Position numbers and translations under genes: made by a program. 12,630 bases of DNA from Clostridiaceae bacterium. Its GTDB lineage: Bacteria; Bacillota; Clostridia; Oscillospirales; Acutalibacteraceae. Each line of letters opens with the position of its first letter. The stretch's first letter is position 1. The notes under the pieces were generated by a model. The model was not told where the DNA came from. It did no database searches and worked only from the letters and a program-made list of their open reading frames with translations. The stretch is from assembly GCA_016297555.1 (NCBI GenBank), contig JAEDGK010000057.1:1-12630 (forward strand), written 5' to 3'. Below, piece by piece: positions 5,912 through 12,630 of the stretch.

Positions 5912-7571
5912 CCGCCTTTACGATAATGTCATCCATTGAGCCTCCGGGCGGAAGCATGGGAAGAACGAATTCATCCTTGTCAATCAGGCAGTTTACAACG
6001 AAAGGTCCGTCATATGCAAAAGCCTTATCAAGAACGCTGTCAAGCTCGTCAAGCGTGGTTGCAGTTGCGCCGTCCGCTCCGAAAGCTCTTGCAAGCGCAA
6101 CAAAATCCGTCTGACGGTTAAGCACCGTATTGGAATAGTGCTTATTGAAAAACAAGGTCTGCCATTGGCGAACCATTCCGAGAACGCCGTTATTCATAAT
6201 CAGAATAACCATAGGTACATTGTATGAAACGGCGGTTGCCATTTCGTTAAGGCTCATTCCGAAGCTGCCGTCGCCCGTGACGAGCACGGAACGCTCGCCC
6301 GTTGCAATCTGCGCGCCGATTGCCGCGCCGAAGCCGAAGCCCATTGTGCCGAGACCGCCGCTTGAAATAAATCTGCGCTCATGGCTGAATTTAAGCGTTT
6401 GAGCCGCCCACATCTGATGCTGACCGACATCGGTTGCAACGGGAGTATTTTCGCCCAGATGCCTGTTAAGAGTCATAAGAACATTTCTCGGCGTCATACC
6501 CTCGCGGTTATCGGTATATTCCTTTTCTTCCTCGCGGAAGCGTGAAATCTGCTCCTGCCACTCGGGCTTTTCGCTCTTGTTGAGAAGCGGAATAAGCTTT
6601 TGAAGCGTGAGCTTGACATCACCGCGCAGACCGTGGGTATCATTGGTCGTTTTTGAAAGCTCCGCACCCTGTATATCAATGTGGACTATCTTTGCATTGG
6701 TTGCAAACTTTGCCCTGTTGCCCGTTACACGGTCATTAAAACGAACCCCGAGCGCAATAATGCAGTCTGCATGGTGCATTGACATTGAAGACGCGTAATG
6801 ACCGTGCATTCCCTGCATTCCGAGATATCTCGGATGCTCCGTGGGAACTGCTGAAATGCCCATAAGAGAGCTTCCGACGGGAGCGTCAATAAGCTCCGCG
6901 AGCTCAAGCATTTCTTTAACCGCGCCCGATGAAACAAGACCGCCGCCGAAATAAACAAAGGGTCTTTTGGATGCGTTTATACATTCAGCCGCCTGCTCAA
7001 TTCTGATGTTCTTCGCCGCCTGCTTTTCCTCGGGAACAACGGGAGGCTTCGGCTCGTATTCGCACATTGCCATCTGAACATCCTTGGGAACATCAACGAG
7101 AACGGGGCCGGGTCTGCCCGACGAAGCGAGCATAAACGCTTCGCGCATTGTATCCGCCAGCTCTTCAACCGAGCCGACAAAATAATTATGCTTGGTGATG
7201 GGCAGGGTAACTCCCGTTATGTCTATCTCCTGAAAGCTGTCCGAGCCTATCTGAGTGCTCGGAACATTGCCCGTGATTGCAACCACGGGAACGGAATCGA
7301 TAAACGCCGTTGCAATGCCCGTTACGAGATTTGTAGCGCCCGGACCCGAGGTTGCGATAACAACGCCCGTTTTGCCCGTTGCTCTCGCATAGCCGTCGGC
7401 TGCGTGAATTGCGCCCTGCTCATGAGCGGTGAGAATGTGAGTAATCTCATCCTGATATTTATAAAGGGAATCATAAACATTTATAATCTGACCGCCGGGA
7501 TAGCCGAAAACGCGGTCGCACTGCTGCTCTATCAGAACTCTGACAATTATGTCAGCACCCGATAACAACAC
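5904..7571 (-). CDS. ilvB: Acetolactate synthase large (catalytic) subunit
   Basis: Thiamine-diphosphate enzyme joining two pyruvates to 2-acetolactate, or pyruvate and 2-oxobutyrate to 2-aceto-2-hydroxybutyrate; the committed step for valine and isoleucine. With the chosen start it is 555 residues, normal for the anabolic, FAD-binding family. Visible are the catalytic glutamate E51 in AHEQGAIHAADGYARATG, the GPGATNLVTG stretch, the central domain, the ThDP/Mg motif starting GDGSFGMSLNEMATAV (433-448) and ending in MNN (459-461), and the tail LPPGGSMDD. The frame is open to a TTG at 7589, which would overlap leuB by 14 bp but has no SD. I prefer the GTG at 7571, seven bases after AGAGGAAG, giving a four-base gap from the leuB stop. 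The TTG at 7568 is less well spaced. It overlaps ilvN by 8 bp, as expected for subunits made together. Confidence 0.96.
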   Translation of the reverse strand: MLLSGADIIVRVLIEQQCDRVFGYPGGQIINVYDSLYKYQDEITHILTAHEQGAIHAADGYARATGKTGVVIATSGPGATNLVTGIATAFIDSVPVVAITGNVPSTQIGSDSFQEIDITGVTLPITKHNYFVGSVEELADTMREAFMLASSGRPGPVLVDVPKDVQMAMCEYEPKPPVVPEEKQAAKNIRIEQAAECINASKRPFVYFGGGLVSSGAVKEMLELAELIDAPVGSSLMGISAVPTEHPRYLGMQGMHGHYASSMSMHHADCIIALGVRFNDRVTGNRAKFATNAKIVHIDIQGAELSKTTNDTHGLRGDVKLTLQKLIPLLNKSEKPEWQEQISRFREEEKEYTDNREGMTPRNVLMTLNRHLGENTPVATDVGQHQMWAAQTLKFSHERRFISSGGLGTMGFGFGAAIGAQIATGERSVLVTGDGSFGMSLNEMATAVSYNVPMVILIMNNGVLGMVRQWQTLFFNKHYSNTVLNRQTDFVALARAFGADGATATTLDELDSVLDKAFAYDGPFVVNCLIDKDEFVLPMLPPGGSMDDIIVKAGD

Positions 7572-7575
7572 ACAA

Positions 7576-8664
7576 TCACTTCCTCTCAAGGTGGCTGAGA
7601 ATAAGCGCTCCCATTTCGCTGCAACCTACCTTTTTATAATCCGCCGCTTCCGCAGGCATAATATCCGCCGTTCTGTATCCCTCATCAAGAACAGCCGAAA
7701 CGGCGTTTTCAATGCAATCTGCTTCGGCAGGCATATCAAAGCTGTAACGAAGCATCATAGCCGCCGAGAGAATCGTGCCTATCGGATTTGCGATATCCAT
7801 GCCTGCTATATCGGGAGCAGAGCCGTGAATAGGCTCGTAAAGTCCGCAGGAGGTGCTGCCGAGGCTCGATGACGGAATCATACCTATTGAGCCCGTTATC
7901 ATTGAAGCTTCGTCGGAAAGAATGTCGCCGAACATATTCTCGGTAACTATAACATCAAACTGAGCGGGATTTTTAACAATCTGCATAGCGCAGTTGTCAA
8001 CGAGCATATCCGTCAGCTCAACATCGGGATATTCCTCCGCAAGCTCGTGCATAACCTTTTTCCAAAGTCTGCTGCAATCGAGAACATTGCTTTTTTCAAC
8101 CGAGCAGAGCTTTTTATTTCTCTTTCTCGCGGTTTCAAAGCCTATTCTGCCTATTCTCTCAATTTCGCTTTCGGAATAGCTCATTGTATCAACGGCAACC
8201 TTTTCGCCGTCTTTTTCATCGGTTTTATGCTCGCCGAAATAAACTCCGCCGATAAGCTCTCTTACGATAATGAAATCGATTCCCTTGTCAACTATTGATT
8301 TTTTAAGCGGAGACGCGCTCGCAAGCTGGCTCCATATCTTGGCGGGGCGGTTGTTGCTGTAAACTCCCATGCCCGCGCGCAGACGGAGAAGCCCTTTTTC
8401 GGGTCTCATATTACCGGGAACATTATTCCATTTGTCGCCGCCGACAGCTCCGAGCAGAACGCTGTCAGACTCAACGCATTTTTTCAGCATTTCTTCGGGC
8501 AGAGGATCTCCCCATTTATCAATAGCGCAGCCACCCATATCAACATCGGTGTAGCTGAAGCTGTGACCGAAAAGCTCGGCTGTTTTGTCAAGCACTTTGA
8601 GCGCCTCACCCACGATTTCGGGACCTATTCCGTCGCCCCTGATAACAGCGATATTCTTTTTCAC
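7576..8664 (-). CDS. leuB: 3-isopropylmalate dehydrogenase
   Basis: NAD-dependent oxidative decarboxylation of 3-isopropylmalate, giving 4-methyl-2-oxopentanoate, the direct precursor of leucine. At 362 residues it has normal family length. Motifs seen: GDGIGPE (10-16), substrate arginines R96, R106 and R135, RELIGGVYFG (135-144), K191, D223 in VDNCAMQIV, metal aspartates D247 and D251 in MFGDILSDEAS, and HGSAPDIAG (280-288) followed by an NPIGTILS stretch. These fit LeuB rather than isocitrate dehydrogenase, and the leuCD context agrees. The start is GTG at 8664, preceded by AAGGAGG (8678-8672) at seven bases. The gene begins two bases after the leuD stop, and its own last codons carry the SD used by ilvB. 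Confidence 0.98.
   Translation of the reverse strand: MKKNIAVIRGDGIGPEIVGEALKVLDKTAELFGHSFSYTDVDMGGCAIDKWGDPLPEEMLKKCVESDSVLLGAVGGDKWNNVPGNMRPEKGLLRLRAGMGVYSNNRPAKIWSQLASASPLKKSIVDKGIDFIIVRELIGGVYFGEHKTDEKDGEKVAVDTMSYSESEIERIGRIGFETARKRNKKLCSVEKSNVLDCSRLWKKVMHELAEEYPDVELTDMLVDNCAMQIVKNPAQFDVIVTENMFGDILSDEASMITGSIGMIPSSSLGSTSCGLYEPIHGSAPDIAGMDIANPIGTILSAAMMLRYSFDMPAEADCIENAVSAVLDEGYRTADIMPAEAADYKKVGCSEMGALILSHLERK
7579..7586 (-). promoter_or_regulatory. Ribosome binding site deciding the ilvB start
   Basis: AGAGGAAG on the minus strand, written into the last codons of leuB (Leu-Glu-Arg-Lys). It stands seven bases before the GTG at 7571 and is unusable for the upstream TTG at 7589, which it lies downstream of. 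It is the main reason for the shorter ilvB start. Confidence 0.65.
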
Positions 8665-8666
8665 CG

Positions 8667-9152
8667 TCAGTCCTCCTTAAGCGAAGCAAGAAGCCCGCCT
8701 TTTGCGATAATATTCTGAATAAACTCGGGGAAAGGCTGAGCCTTATATTCCCTGCCTGTTGTTATATCGGTAATAACGCCCGTATCAAAATCAACGCTGA
8801 CCTCATCGCCCGCATTGATTTCTTCCGCAGCCTCGGGACATTCAAGAATGGGAAGCCCTATGTTAATTGCGTTTCTGTAAAAAATCCTTGCAAAGCTCTT
8901 GGCTATAACGCAGCCCGTGCCGCAGGTTTTGATAACAAGAGGCGCATGCTCTCTTGAAGAGCCGCAGCCGAAGTTCCAGCCTGCTACCATTACATCGCCC
9001 TTATTAACCTTTTTAACAAATTCCGTATCGATATCCTCCATGCAGTGAAGCGCAAGCTCCGCAGCATTGGGAGTGTTAAGATAACGGGCGGGGATTATAA
9101 CATCGGTATCAACATTGTCGGGATACTTGAATACTTTTCCTTTGGTGTTCAT
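8667..9152 (-). CDS. leuD: 3-isopropylmalate dehydratase small subunit
   Basis: Swivel-domain subunit that pairs with LeuC to isomerise 2-isopropylmalate to 3-isopropylmalate. It has 161 residues, the short archaeal/clostridial type rather than the roughly 200-residue E. coli type. Motifs seen: NVDTDVIIPARYL (13-25), NFGCGSSREHAP (60-71), and FARIFYRNAINIGLP (87-101). The region between the DTD-IIPA and GCGSSREHAP motifs fits the substrate-loop region that distinguishes isopropylmalate isomerases from homoaconitase and aconitase, though these subfamilies overlap and the assignment rests mainly on the leu context. The ATG at 9152 follows the leuC stop by three bases, with AAGGAGG (9167-9161) located inside leuC. 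The last codons, Lys-Glu-Asp, contain the SD of leuB. Confidence 0.97.
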   Translation of the reverse strand: MNTKGKVFKYPDNVDTDVIIPARYLNTPNAAELALHCMEDIDTEFVKKVNKGDVMVAGWNFGCGSSREHAPLVIKTCGTGCVIAKSFARIFYRNAINIGLPILECPEAAEEINAGDEVSVDFDTGVITDITTGREYKAQPFPEFIQNIIAKGGLLASLKED

Positions 9153-9155
9153 AAA

Positions 9156-10415
9156 TCAAACCTCCTTGGGGCAAGTGATATAGCCCGTTAATGCGCTTGC
9201 CGCCGCTGTGGCGGGGCTTGCAAGATAAACCTCGCTGTCAACATGACCCATTCTGCCGACAAAATTGCGGTTGGTGGTTGCTATACAGCGCTCGCCTGCC
9301 GCGAGAATTCCCATATATCCGCCGAGGCATGGTCCGCAGGTGGGAGTTGAAACAACTGCGCCTGCGTCAATGAATGCGGTAACATAGCCTCTTTCAACAC
9401 ATTCCTTCATTATCTGCATGGTTGCGGGAATTATGATACAGCGTACTCCGTCGGCAACCTTTTTGCCGTTGAGAGTTTTATAAGCCGTTTCCATATCCTC
9501 CATTCTGCCGTTTGTGCAGCTTCCGATAACAACCTGATCCACCTTGATTTCGCTAAGCTCCGATGCGGGGCGGGTGTTTTCGGGAAGATGGGGGCAGCTT
9601 ACCGTGGGAACAATCTCGGAAAGATTGATTTCGATTGTCTTTTCGTATTCCGCGTCTTTATCCGCTTCATAAACAACGGGAGTTCTTTCACATCTGCCCG
9701 CCATATATGCTATTGTAACATCGTCGACGGGGAAAATTCCGTTCTTCGCGCCTGCTTCGATAGCCATATTGCAAATGCAAAGGCGGTCGTCCATTGAGAG
9801 AGAGGAAACGCCCTCGCCCGTGAACTCCATGCTCTTATAAAGTGCGCCGTCAACGCCTATCATTCCGATTATTGTAAGAATTACATCCTTGCCGCTGCAA
9901 TTTGCGGGAAGCGAGCCGGAGAGATTAAATCTGATTGCGCTCGGAACCTTGAACCACGCTTTTCCCGTTGCCATGCCTGCCGCCATATCCGTACTGCCGA
10001 CGCCCGTTGAGAAAGCACCGAGAGCGCCGTAGGTGCAGGTGTGGCTGTCCGCGCCGATAATGCAATCGCCCGCAGTAACAACGCCCTGCTCGGGAAGAAG
10101 CGCGTGCTCAATGCCCATTTTGCCGACATCGTAAAAATGGCTTACGCAATGTGAGCAGGCAAATTCTCTGCACTGCTTCGACTGCTCCGCCGCCTTGATA
10201 TCCTTATTGGGAACAAAGTGGTCAAGAACTATCGCTATTCTGTCTTTATCAAAAACCTTGTCAAAGCCCGCTTTTTTGAACTCATTGACCGCAACGGGAG
10301 TTGTGATATCGTTGCCGAGAACTATATCGAGCTTTGCGCTGATAAGCTGACCTGCCTCAACGCTGTCAAGCCCTGCATGGGCGGCAAGAATTTTTTGAGT
10401 CATTGTCATTCCCAT
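9156..10415 (-). CDS. leuC: 3-isopropylmalate dehydratase large subunit
   Basis: Catalytic [4Fe-4S] subunit of isopropylmalate isomerase, an aconitase-family enzyme. It has 419 residues, the length of the archaeal/thermophile-type LeuC, against about 466 for E. coli LeuC. The cluster cysteines are C300 in GSCTNGR and C360 and C363 in TPTCGPC. Other family motifs are GADSHTCTYGALG (121-133), TGVGSTDMA near 137-145, and NRNFVGRMGH (382-391). Three close methionines could start it (residues 1, 3 and 5). The first, at 10415, is chosen because AAGGAG (10429-10424) lies eight bases upstream. That SD overlaps the last codons and stop of leuA. Downstream, the final Lys-Glu-Val codons supply the leuD SD. 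Cluster content suggests oxygen sensitivity shared with IlvD. Confidence 0.97.
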   Translation of the reverse strand: MGMTMTQKILAAHAGLDSVEAGQLISAKLDIVLGNDITTPVAVNEFKKAGFDKVFDKDRIAIVLDHFVPNKDIKAAEQSKQCREFACSHCVSHFYDVGKMGIEHALLPEQGVVTAGDCIIGADSHTCTYGALGAFSTGVGSTDMAAGMATGKAWFKVPSAIRFNLSGSLPANCSGKDVILTIIGMIGVDGALYKSMEFTGEGVSSLSMDDRLCICNMAIEAGAKNGIFPVDDVTIAYMAGRCERTPVVYEADKDAEYEKTIEINLSEIVPTVSCPHLPENTRPASELSEIKVDQVVIGSCTNGRMEDMETAYKTLNGKKVADGVRCIIIPATMQIMKECVERGYVTAFIDAGAVVSTPTCGPCLGGYMGILAAGERCIATTNRNFVGRMGHVDSEVYLASPATAAASALTGYITCPKEV

Positions 10416-10418
10416 ATG

Positions 10419-12092
10419 TCATTCTCCTTTTGCTATCATATTGTTGAACGCGCTTAAAAGAGCGTCCGTGCTCGCCTTGATGATATCAACATCGGTTCCC
10501 GCTCCCCAGAACATCTTGCCGTCGGCAGTTTCAATGCCGATATAAGCGGCAGCAACGCTCTGCGAGCCCTGACCCTGAAGGCTGTGCTCCGTATAAACCT
10601 GCAAGGTGTATTGCTTGCCCGTATAAGCTTTAAGCGCATTGCTGACCGCATTAAGCGAGCCGTTGCCCTCGGCAAGCATACGGGTTTCTTCGCCGTTCTT
10701 TGAGAAGGTTATGTCAACCTTAACGGTTTTGTTTTCACGGGTGAAATGATAATCCTCAATACCGATATTTGAGTTGTGAAGGAAATAGTTTTCTTCAAAT
10801 ATTTTCAGAACCTCGTCGGCTTTAAGCTCTCTGTGCTCTCTGTCGGAAATGCCCTTGCACAGATAGCTGAGATTTTCTCTCATTTGTGCAGGAAGAACAT
10901 AACCGTAGGTCTGTTCAAGCAGATAGCTTATTCCTCCCTTGCCGCTCTGTGAGTTTACCCTGATAACATCCGCGTCGTAGGTTCTGCTGATATCCTCGGG
11001 GTCGATGGGAATATAAGGAACATTCCACTGATGGAGATTCTTTTCCTTGCGCCACTTCATTCCCTTTGCTATTGCATCCTGATGGCTGCCCGAAAAAGCT
11101 GCGAAAACCAATGCGCCCGCATAGGGTGAACGCTCGTAAACATGCATTCTTGTGCATCTTTCGTAGGTTTCGACAAGCTCGGGCATATTTGAAAAATCAA
11201 GCTTCGGGTCAACGCCGTGGGAATACATATTCATCGCAAGAGTTATTATATCTACATTGCCCGTTCTCTCTCCGTTACCGAAAAGTGTGCCCTCAACTCT
11301 GTCCGCACCCGCAAGCAAAGCAAGCTCTGTATCGGCAACGCCTGTTCCCCTGTCGTTATGAGGGTGAAGTGAAATCGTAACATACTCGCGGTATTTGAGG
11401 TTTTCGTGCATATATTCAACCTGGCTCGCGTAAATGTGAGGCAGGCTCATCTCAACCGTTACGGGGAGATTGATGATAACATTGTTATCCTCGCTCGGCT
11501 CGAGCACATCAAGAACGGCGTTGCACACTTCAAGCGCATATTCCGGCTCCGTGCCCGTGAAGCTTTCGGGAGAATATTCAAAGCGGAAGTTGCCCTCATA
11601 CTCGGCGGCAAGTCTTTTAACAAGCTTTGCGCCGTCAACGGCTATCTGCTTAATCTCCTCTTTGGACTTTCTGAAAACCTGCTCACGCTGAGCAACGCTG
11701 ACCGAGTTATAGAAATGAATTATTGCGCTCGGTGCGCCGCGGCAGGCATCAAAGGTTTTGCGGATAATATGCTCCCTGCACTGAGTTAAAACCTGAACGG
11801 TGACATCATCGGGAATCATATTATTATCAATAAGAGTTCTCAAAAATTCGTATTCGGTTTCCGAAGCGGCGGGGAAGCCGACCTCAATTTCTTTAAAACC
11901 GACCTTGAGCAAAGTCTGATAGTATTCAAGCTTTTCTTCAAGGCTCATAGGAATAACAAGGCTCTGATTGCCGTCACGCATATCTACGCTGCACCAGACG
12001 GGAGGCTTCTCGATATGGTCCTTTGTGACCCACTTATTGTATTTTTCGCTGACGGGGAAATACCCCACTCGGTATTTTGACGCGTCCATCAT
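10419..12092 (-). CDS. leuA: 2-isopropylmalate synthase, long (type 2) form
   Basis: Condenses acetyl-CoA with 2-oxoisovalerate to 2-isopropylmalate, the first committed step of leucine synthesis. It has 557 residues. The opening KYRVGYFPVSEKYNKWVT and the insertion pattern of the barrel match the type 2 LeuA found in actinobacteria and fungi, not the roughly 510-residue E. coli/Bacillus form. A TIM barrel holds DMRDGNQSL (37-45), with D40 as expected metal ligand, and HPHNDRGTGVAD (243-254), with H243 and H245; the GTLFGNGERTGNVD block (268-281) follows. The C-terminal LeuA regulatory domain occupies about 430-555 (GNGSLNAVSNAL at 476-487), the expected site of leucine feedback inhibition. 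The start at 12092 forms ATGA with the ridA stop; an adjacent ATG at 12089 is equally possible. AGGTGA within ridA serves as SD. Confidence 0.97.
   Translation of the reverse strand: MMDASKYRVGYFPVSEKYNKWVTKDHIEKPPVWCSVDMRDGNQSLVIPMSLEEKLEYYQTLLKVGFKEIEVGFPAASETEYEFLRTLIDNNMIPDDVTVQVLTQCREHIIRKTFDACRGAPSAIIHFYNSVSVAQREQVFRKSKEEIKQIAVDGAKLVKRLAAEYEGNFRFEYSPESFTGTEPEYALEVCNAVLDVLEPSEDNNVIINLPVTVEMSLPHIYASQVEYMHENLKYREYVTISLHPHNDRGTGVADTELALLAGADRVEGTLFGNGERTGNVDIITLAMNMYSHGVDPKLDFSNMPELVETYERCTRMHVYERSPYAGALVFAAFSGSHQDAIAKGMKWRKEKNLHQWNVPYIPIDPEDISRTYDADVIRVNSQSGKGGISYLLEQTYGYVLPAQMRENLSYLCKGISDREHRELKADEVLKIFEENYFLHNSNIGIEDYHFTRENKTVKVDITFSKNGEETRMLAEGNGSLNAVSNALKAYTGKQYTLQVYTEHSLQGQGSQSVAAAYIGIETADGKMFWGAGTDVDIIKASTDALLSAFNNMIAKGE
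10424..10429 (-). promoter_or_regulatory. leuC ribosome binding site inside the leuA 3' end
   Basis: AAGGAG on the minus strand, encoding part of the final Lys-Gly-Glu of LeuA and ending three bases before its TGA. It is eight bases before the ATG at 10415, so it selects the first of three nearby methionine codons as the leuC start. Confidence 0.7.
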
Positions 12093-12475
12093 TTTGACTC
12101 ACCTGCTTTCGCAATAGTATCTATTTCAACAAGAACATTTTTCGGCAGCTCCTTAACTGCAACACAGGAGCGCGCCGGCTTTCCCGTAAAATATTTTCCG
12201 TAAACCTCGTTAAATGCCGCAAAATCGCTCATATTTTTGAGGAAGCACACGGTTTTAACCACTTTGTCAAGCCCGCTGCCCGCCGCTTCAAGAACAGCGG
12301 AAAGATTTTTGCAAACCTGCTGGGTCTGCTCCTCAATCGTCTGCGCTTCAACGGCTCCCGTTGCGGGATTAATTGCTATCTGACCCGATGTAAAAACCAA
12401 ATCGCCCGTCTTGATTGCCTGAGAATAAGGTCCTATGGCTTCGGGAGCGTTTTTTGTGTAGATTATTTCGCTCAT
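12089..12475 (-). CDS. ridA: RidA family enamine/imine deaminase
   Basis: A 128-residue YjgF/YER057c/UK114 protein. RidA proteins hydrolyse 2-aminoacrylate and 2-iminobutyrate, unstable products of PLP enzymes such as threonine deaminase, to 2-oxo acids and ammonia. Family features are PYSQA (16-20), FTSGQIAINPATG (28-40), the active-site arginine R102 in ARSCVAV, and E117 in VEIDTIA, together marking the active RidA subgroup rather than the Rid groups lacking the arginine. The ATG at 12475 has AAGGAGAG upstream. It follows the ilvA-like gene by 38 bp and overlaps leuA by 4 bp (ATGA). Position between the gene that makes iminobutyrate and the rest of the BCAA pathway supports clearance of that intermediate, protecting PLP enzymes and supplying 2-oxobutyrate. 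The specific substrate is inferred from neighbours. Confidence 0.93.
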   Translation of the reverse strand: MSEIIYTKNAPEAIGPYSQAIKTGDLVFTSGQIAINPATGAVEAQTIEEQTQQVCKNLSAVLEAAGSGLDKVVKTVCFLKNMSDFAAFNEVYGKYFTGKPARSCVAVKELPKNVLVEIDTIAKAGESK

Positions 12476-12513
12476 AAATATCTCTCCTTCATCAAATTTT
12501 TATCGTCGCTGTA

Positions 12514-12630
12514 TCAATCGACTATTTTAAAGCCTTCTTTTTGAAGCGCCTGCTTAATTTCCATAACATGGTCATAATTTCTTGTTTCCATTGCTATTCT
12601 GAGGTAGCAGCCGTTAACGCTCTCTGTGCT
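12514..12630 (-). CDS. ilvA: C-terminal end of threonine deaminase (ACT domain), partial
   Basis: The last 38 codons of a gene that begins outside the window. In frame from base 12630, the tail includes the stretch CYLRIAMETRNYDHVMEIKQ, continues through ALQKEGFKIVD and ends at a TGA (12514-12516). This has the strand-helix-strand ending of an ACT domain, with METRNYDHVMEIKQAL as the last helix region and GFKIVD as the final strand. The ending resembles the ACT tail of roughly 400-residue clostridial threonine ammonia-lyases, and the ridA plus BCAA context fits. That enzyme makes 2-oxobutyrate from threonine for isoleucine synthesis. Too little is visible to exclude another ACT protein such as homoserine dehydrogenase. 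The 38-bp gap to ridA contains no terminator or promoter I can see, so the gene is probably in the same operon. Confidence 0.72.
   Translation of the reverse strand, partial: STESVNGCYLRIAMETRNYDHVMEIKQALQKEGFKIVD

Noticed and set aside
7572..7589. TTG at 7589 as ilvB start, extending it by six residues into leuB
   Set aside because: There is no SD upstream of it, whereas the GTG at 7571 has AGAGGAAG at good spacing and a short gap like the other operon junctions.
11066..11789. Plus-strand open frames of 104 and 127 residues antisense to leuA
   Set aside because: They are shadows of the leuA codon pattern. Products are Arg/His-rich, with no domain features and no ribosome binding sites.
1..12630. 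Mobile elements, CRISPR arrays, tRNA or rRNA genes, phage genes, defence or biosynthetic clusters
   Set aside because: No repeats, integrase or transposase motifs, RNA-gene features or direct repeats were seen. The genes are intact housekeeping genes with uniform style and continuous operon structure.

Overview
The window is almost entirely a branched-chain amino acid (BCAA) biosynthesis operon on the minus strand, so genes are transcribed from high to low coordinates. The organism looks like an anaerobic, moderate-GC Firmicute of class Clostridia, probably in the Oscillospirales/Ruminococcaceae area. The basis is strong AGGAGG-type Shine-Dalgarno (SD) sites, clostridial-style BCAA enzymes, and DUF815, DUF421 and DUF6512 family proteins. 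This placement comes from family knowledge, not a database search.

Layout in transcription order. The window opens inside the last 38 codons of an ACT-domain protein, most likely threonine deaminase ilvA (12630-12514). Then come ridA (12475-12089), leuA (12092-10419), leuC (10415-9156), leuD (9152-8667), leuB (8664-7576), ilvB (about 7571-5904), ilvN (5911-5396), ilvC (5377-4361), ilvD (4345-2690) and a DUF815 AAA+ ATPase (2693-1497). Junctions from ridA onward are 4-8 bp overlaps or gaps of 2-18 bp, so this looks like one polycistronic, translationally coupled unit. An inverted repeat at 1428-1468, just after the ATPase, is a plausible terminator. Beyond it lie two separate membrane-protein genes, a YetF-like DUF421 protein (1270-596) and a DUF6512 protein (543-16).

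How the genes work together. IlvA makes 2-oxobutyrate from threonine. RidA clears the reactive enamine/imine intermediates of that reaction. IlvBN, IlvC and IlvD convert pyruvate (plus 2-oxobutyrate) to the 2-oxo acid precursors of valine and isoleucine. LeuA, LeuCD and LeuB extend 2-oxoisovalerate to the leucine precursor. No transaminase (ilvE) is in the window, and the operon promoter and leader are upstream of it.

The operon enzymes are intact and carry their expected catalytic residues. I did not find a convincing new multi-gene system. The item most worth a second look is the DUF815 ATPase, whose start codon overlaps the ilvD stop codon (ATGA) and which therefore seems to be expressed with BCAA synthesis. 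Smaller points are SD sites written into the last sense codons of upstream genes, an ilvA-ridA-leuA arrangement, a two-domain (actinobacterial/fungal-style) LeuA beside archaeal-style LeuC/LeuD, and a substituted cofactor-loop residue in IlvC.
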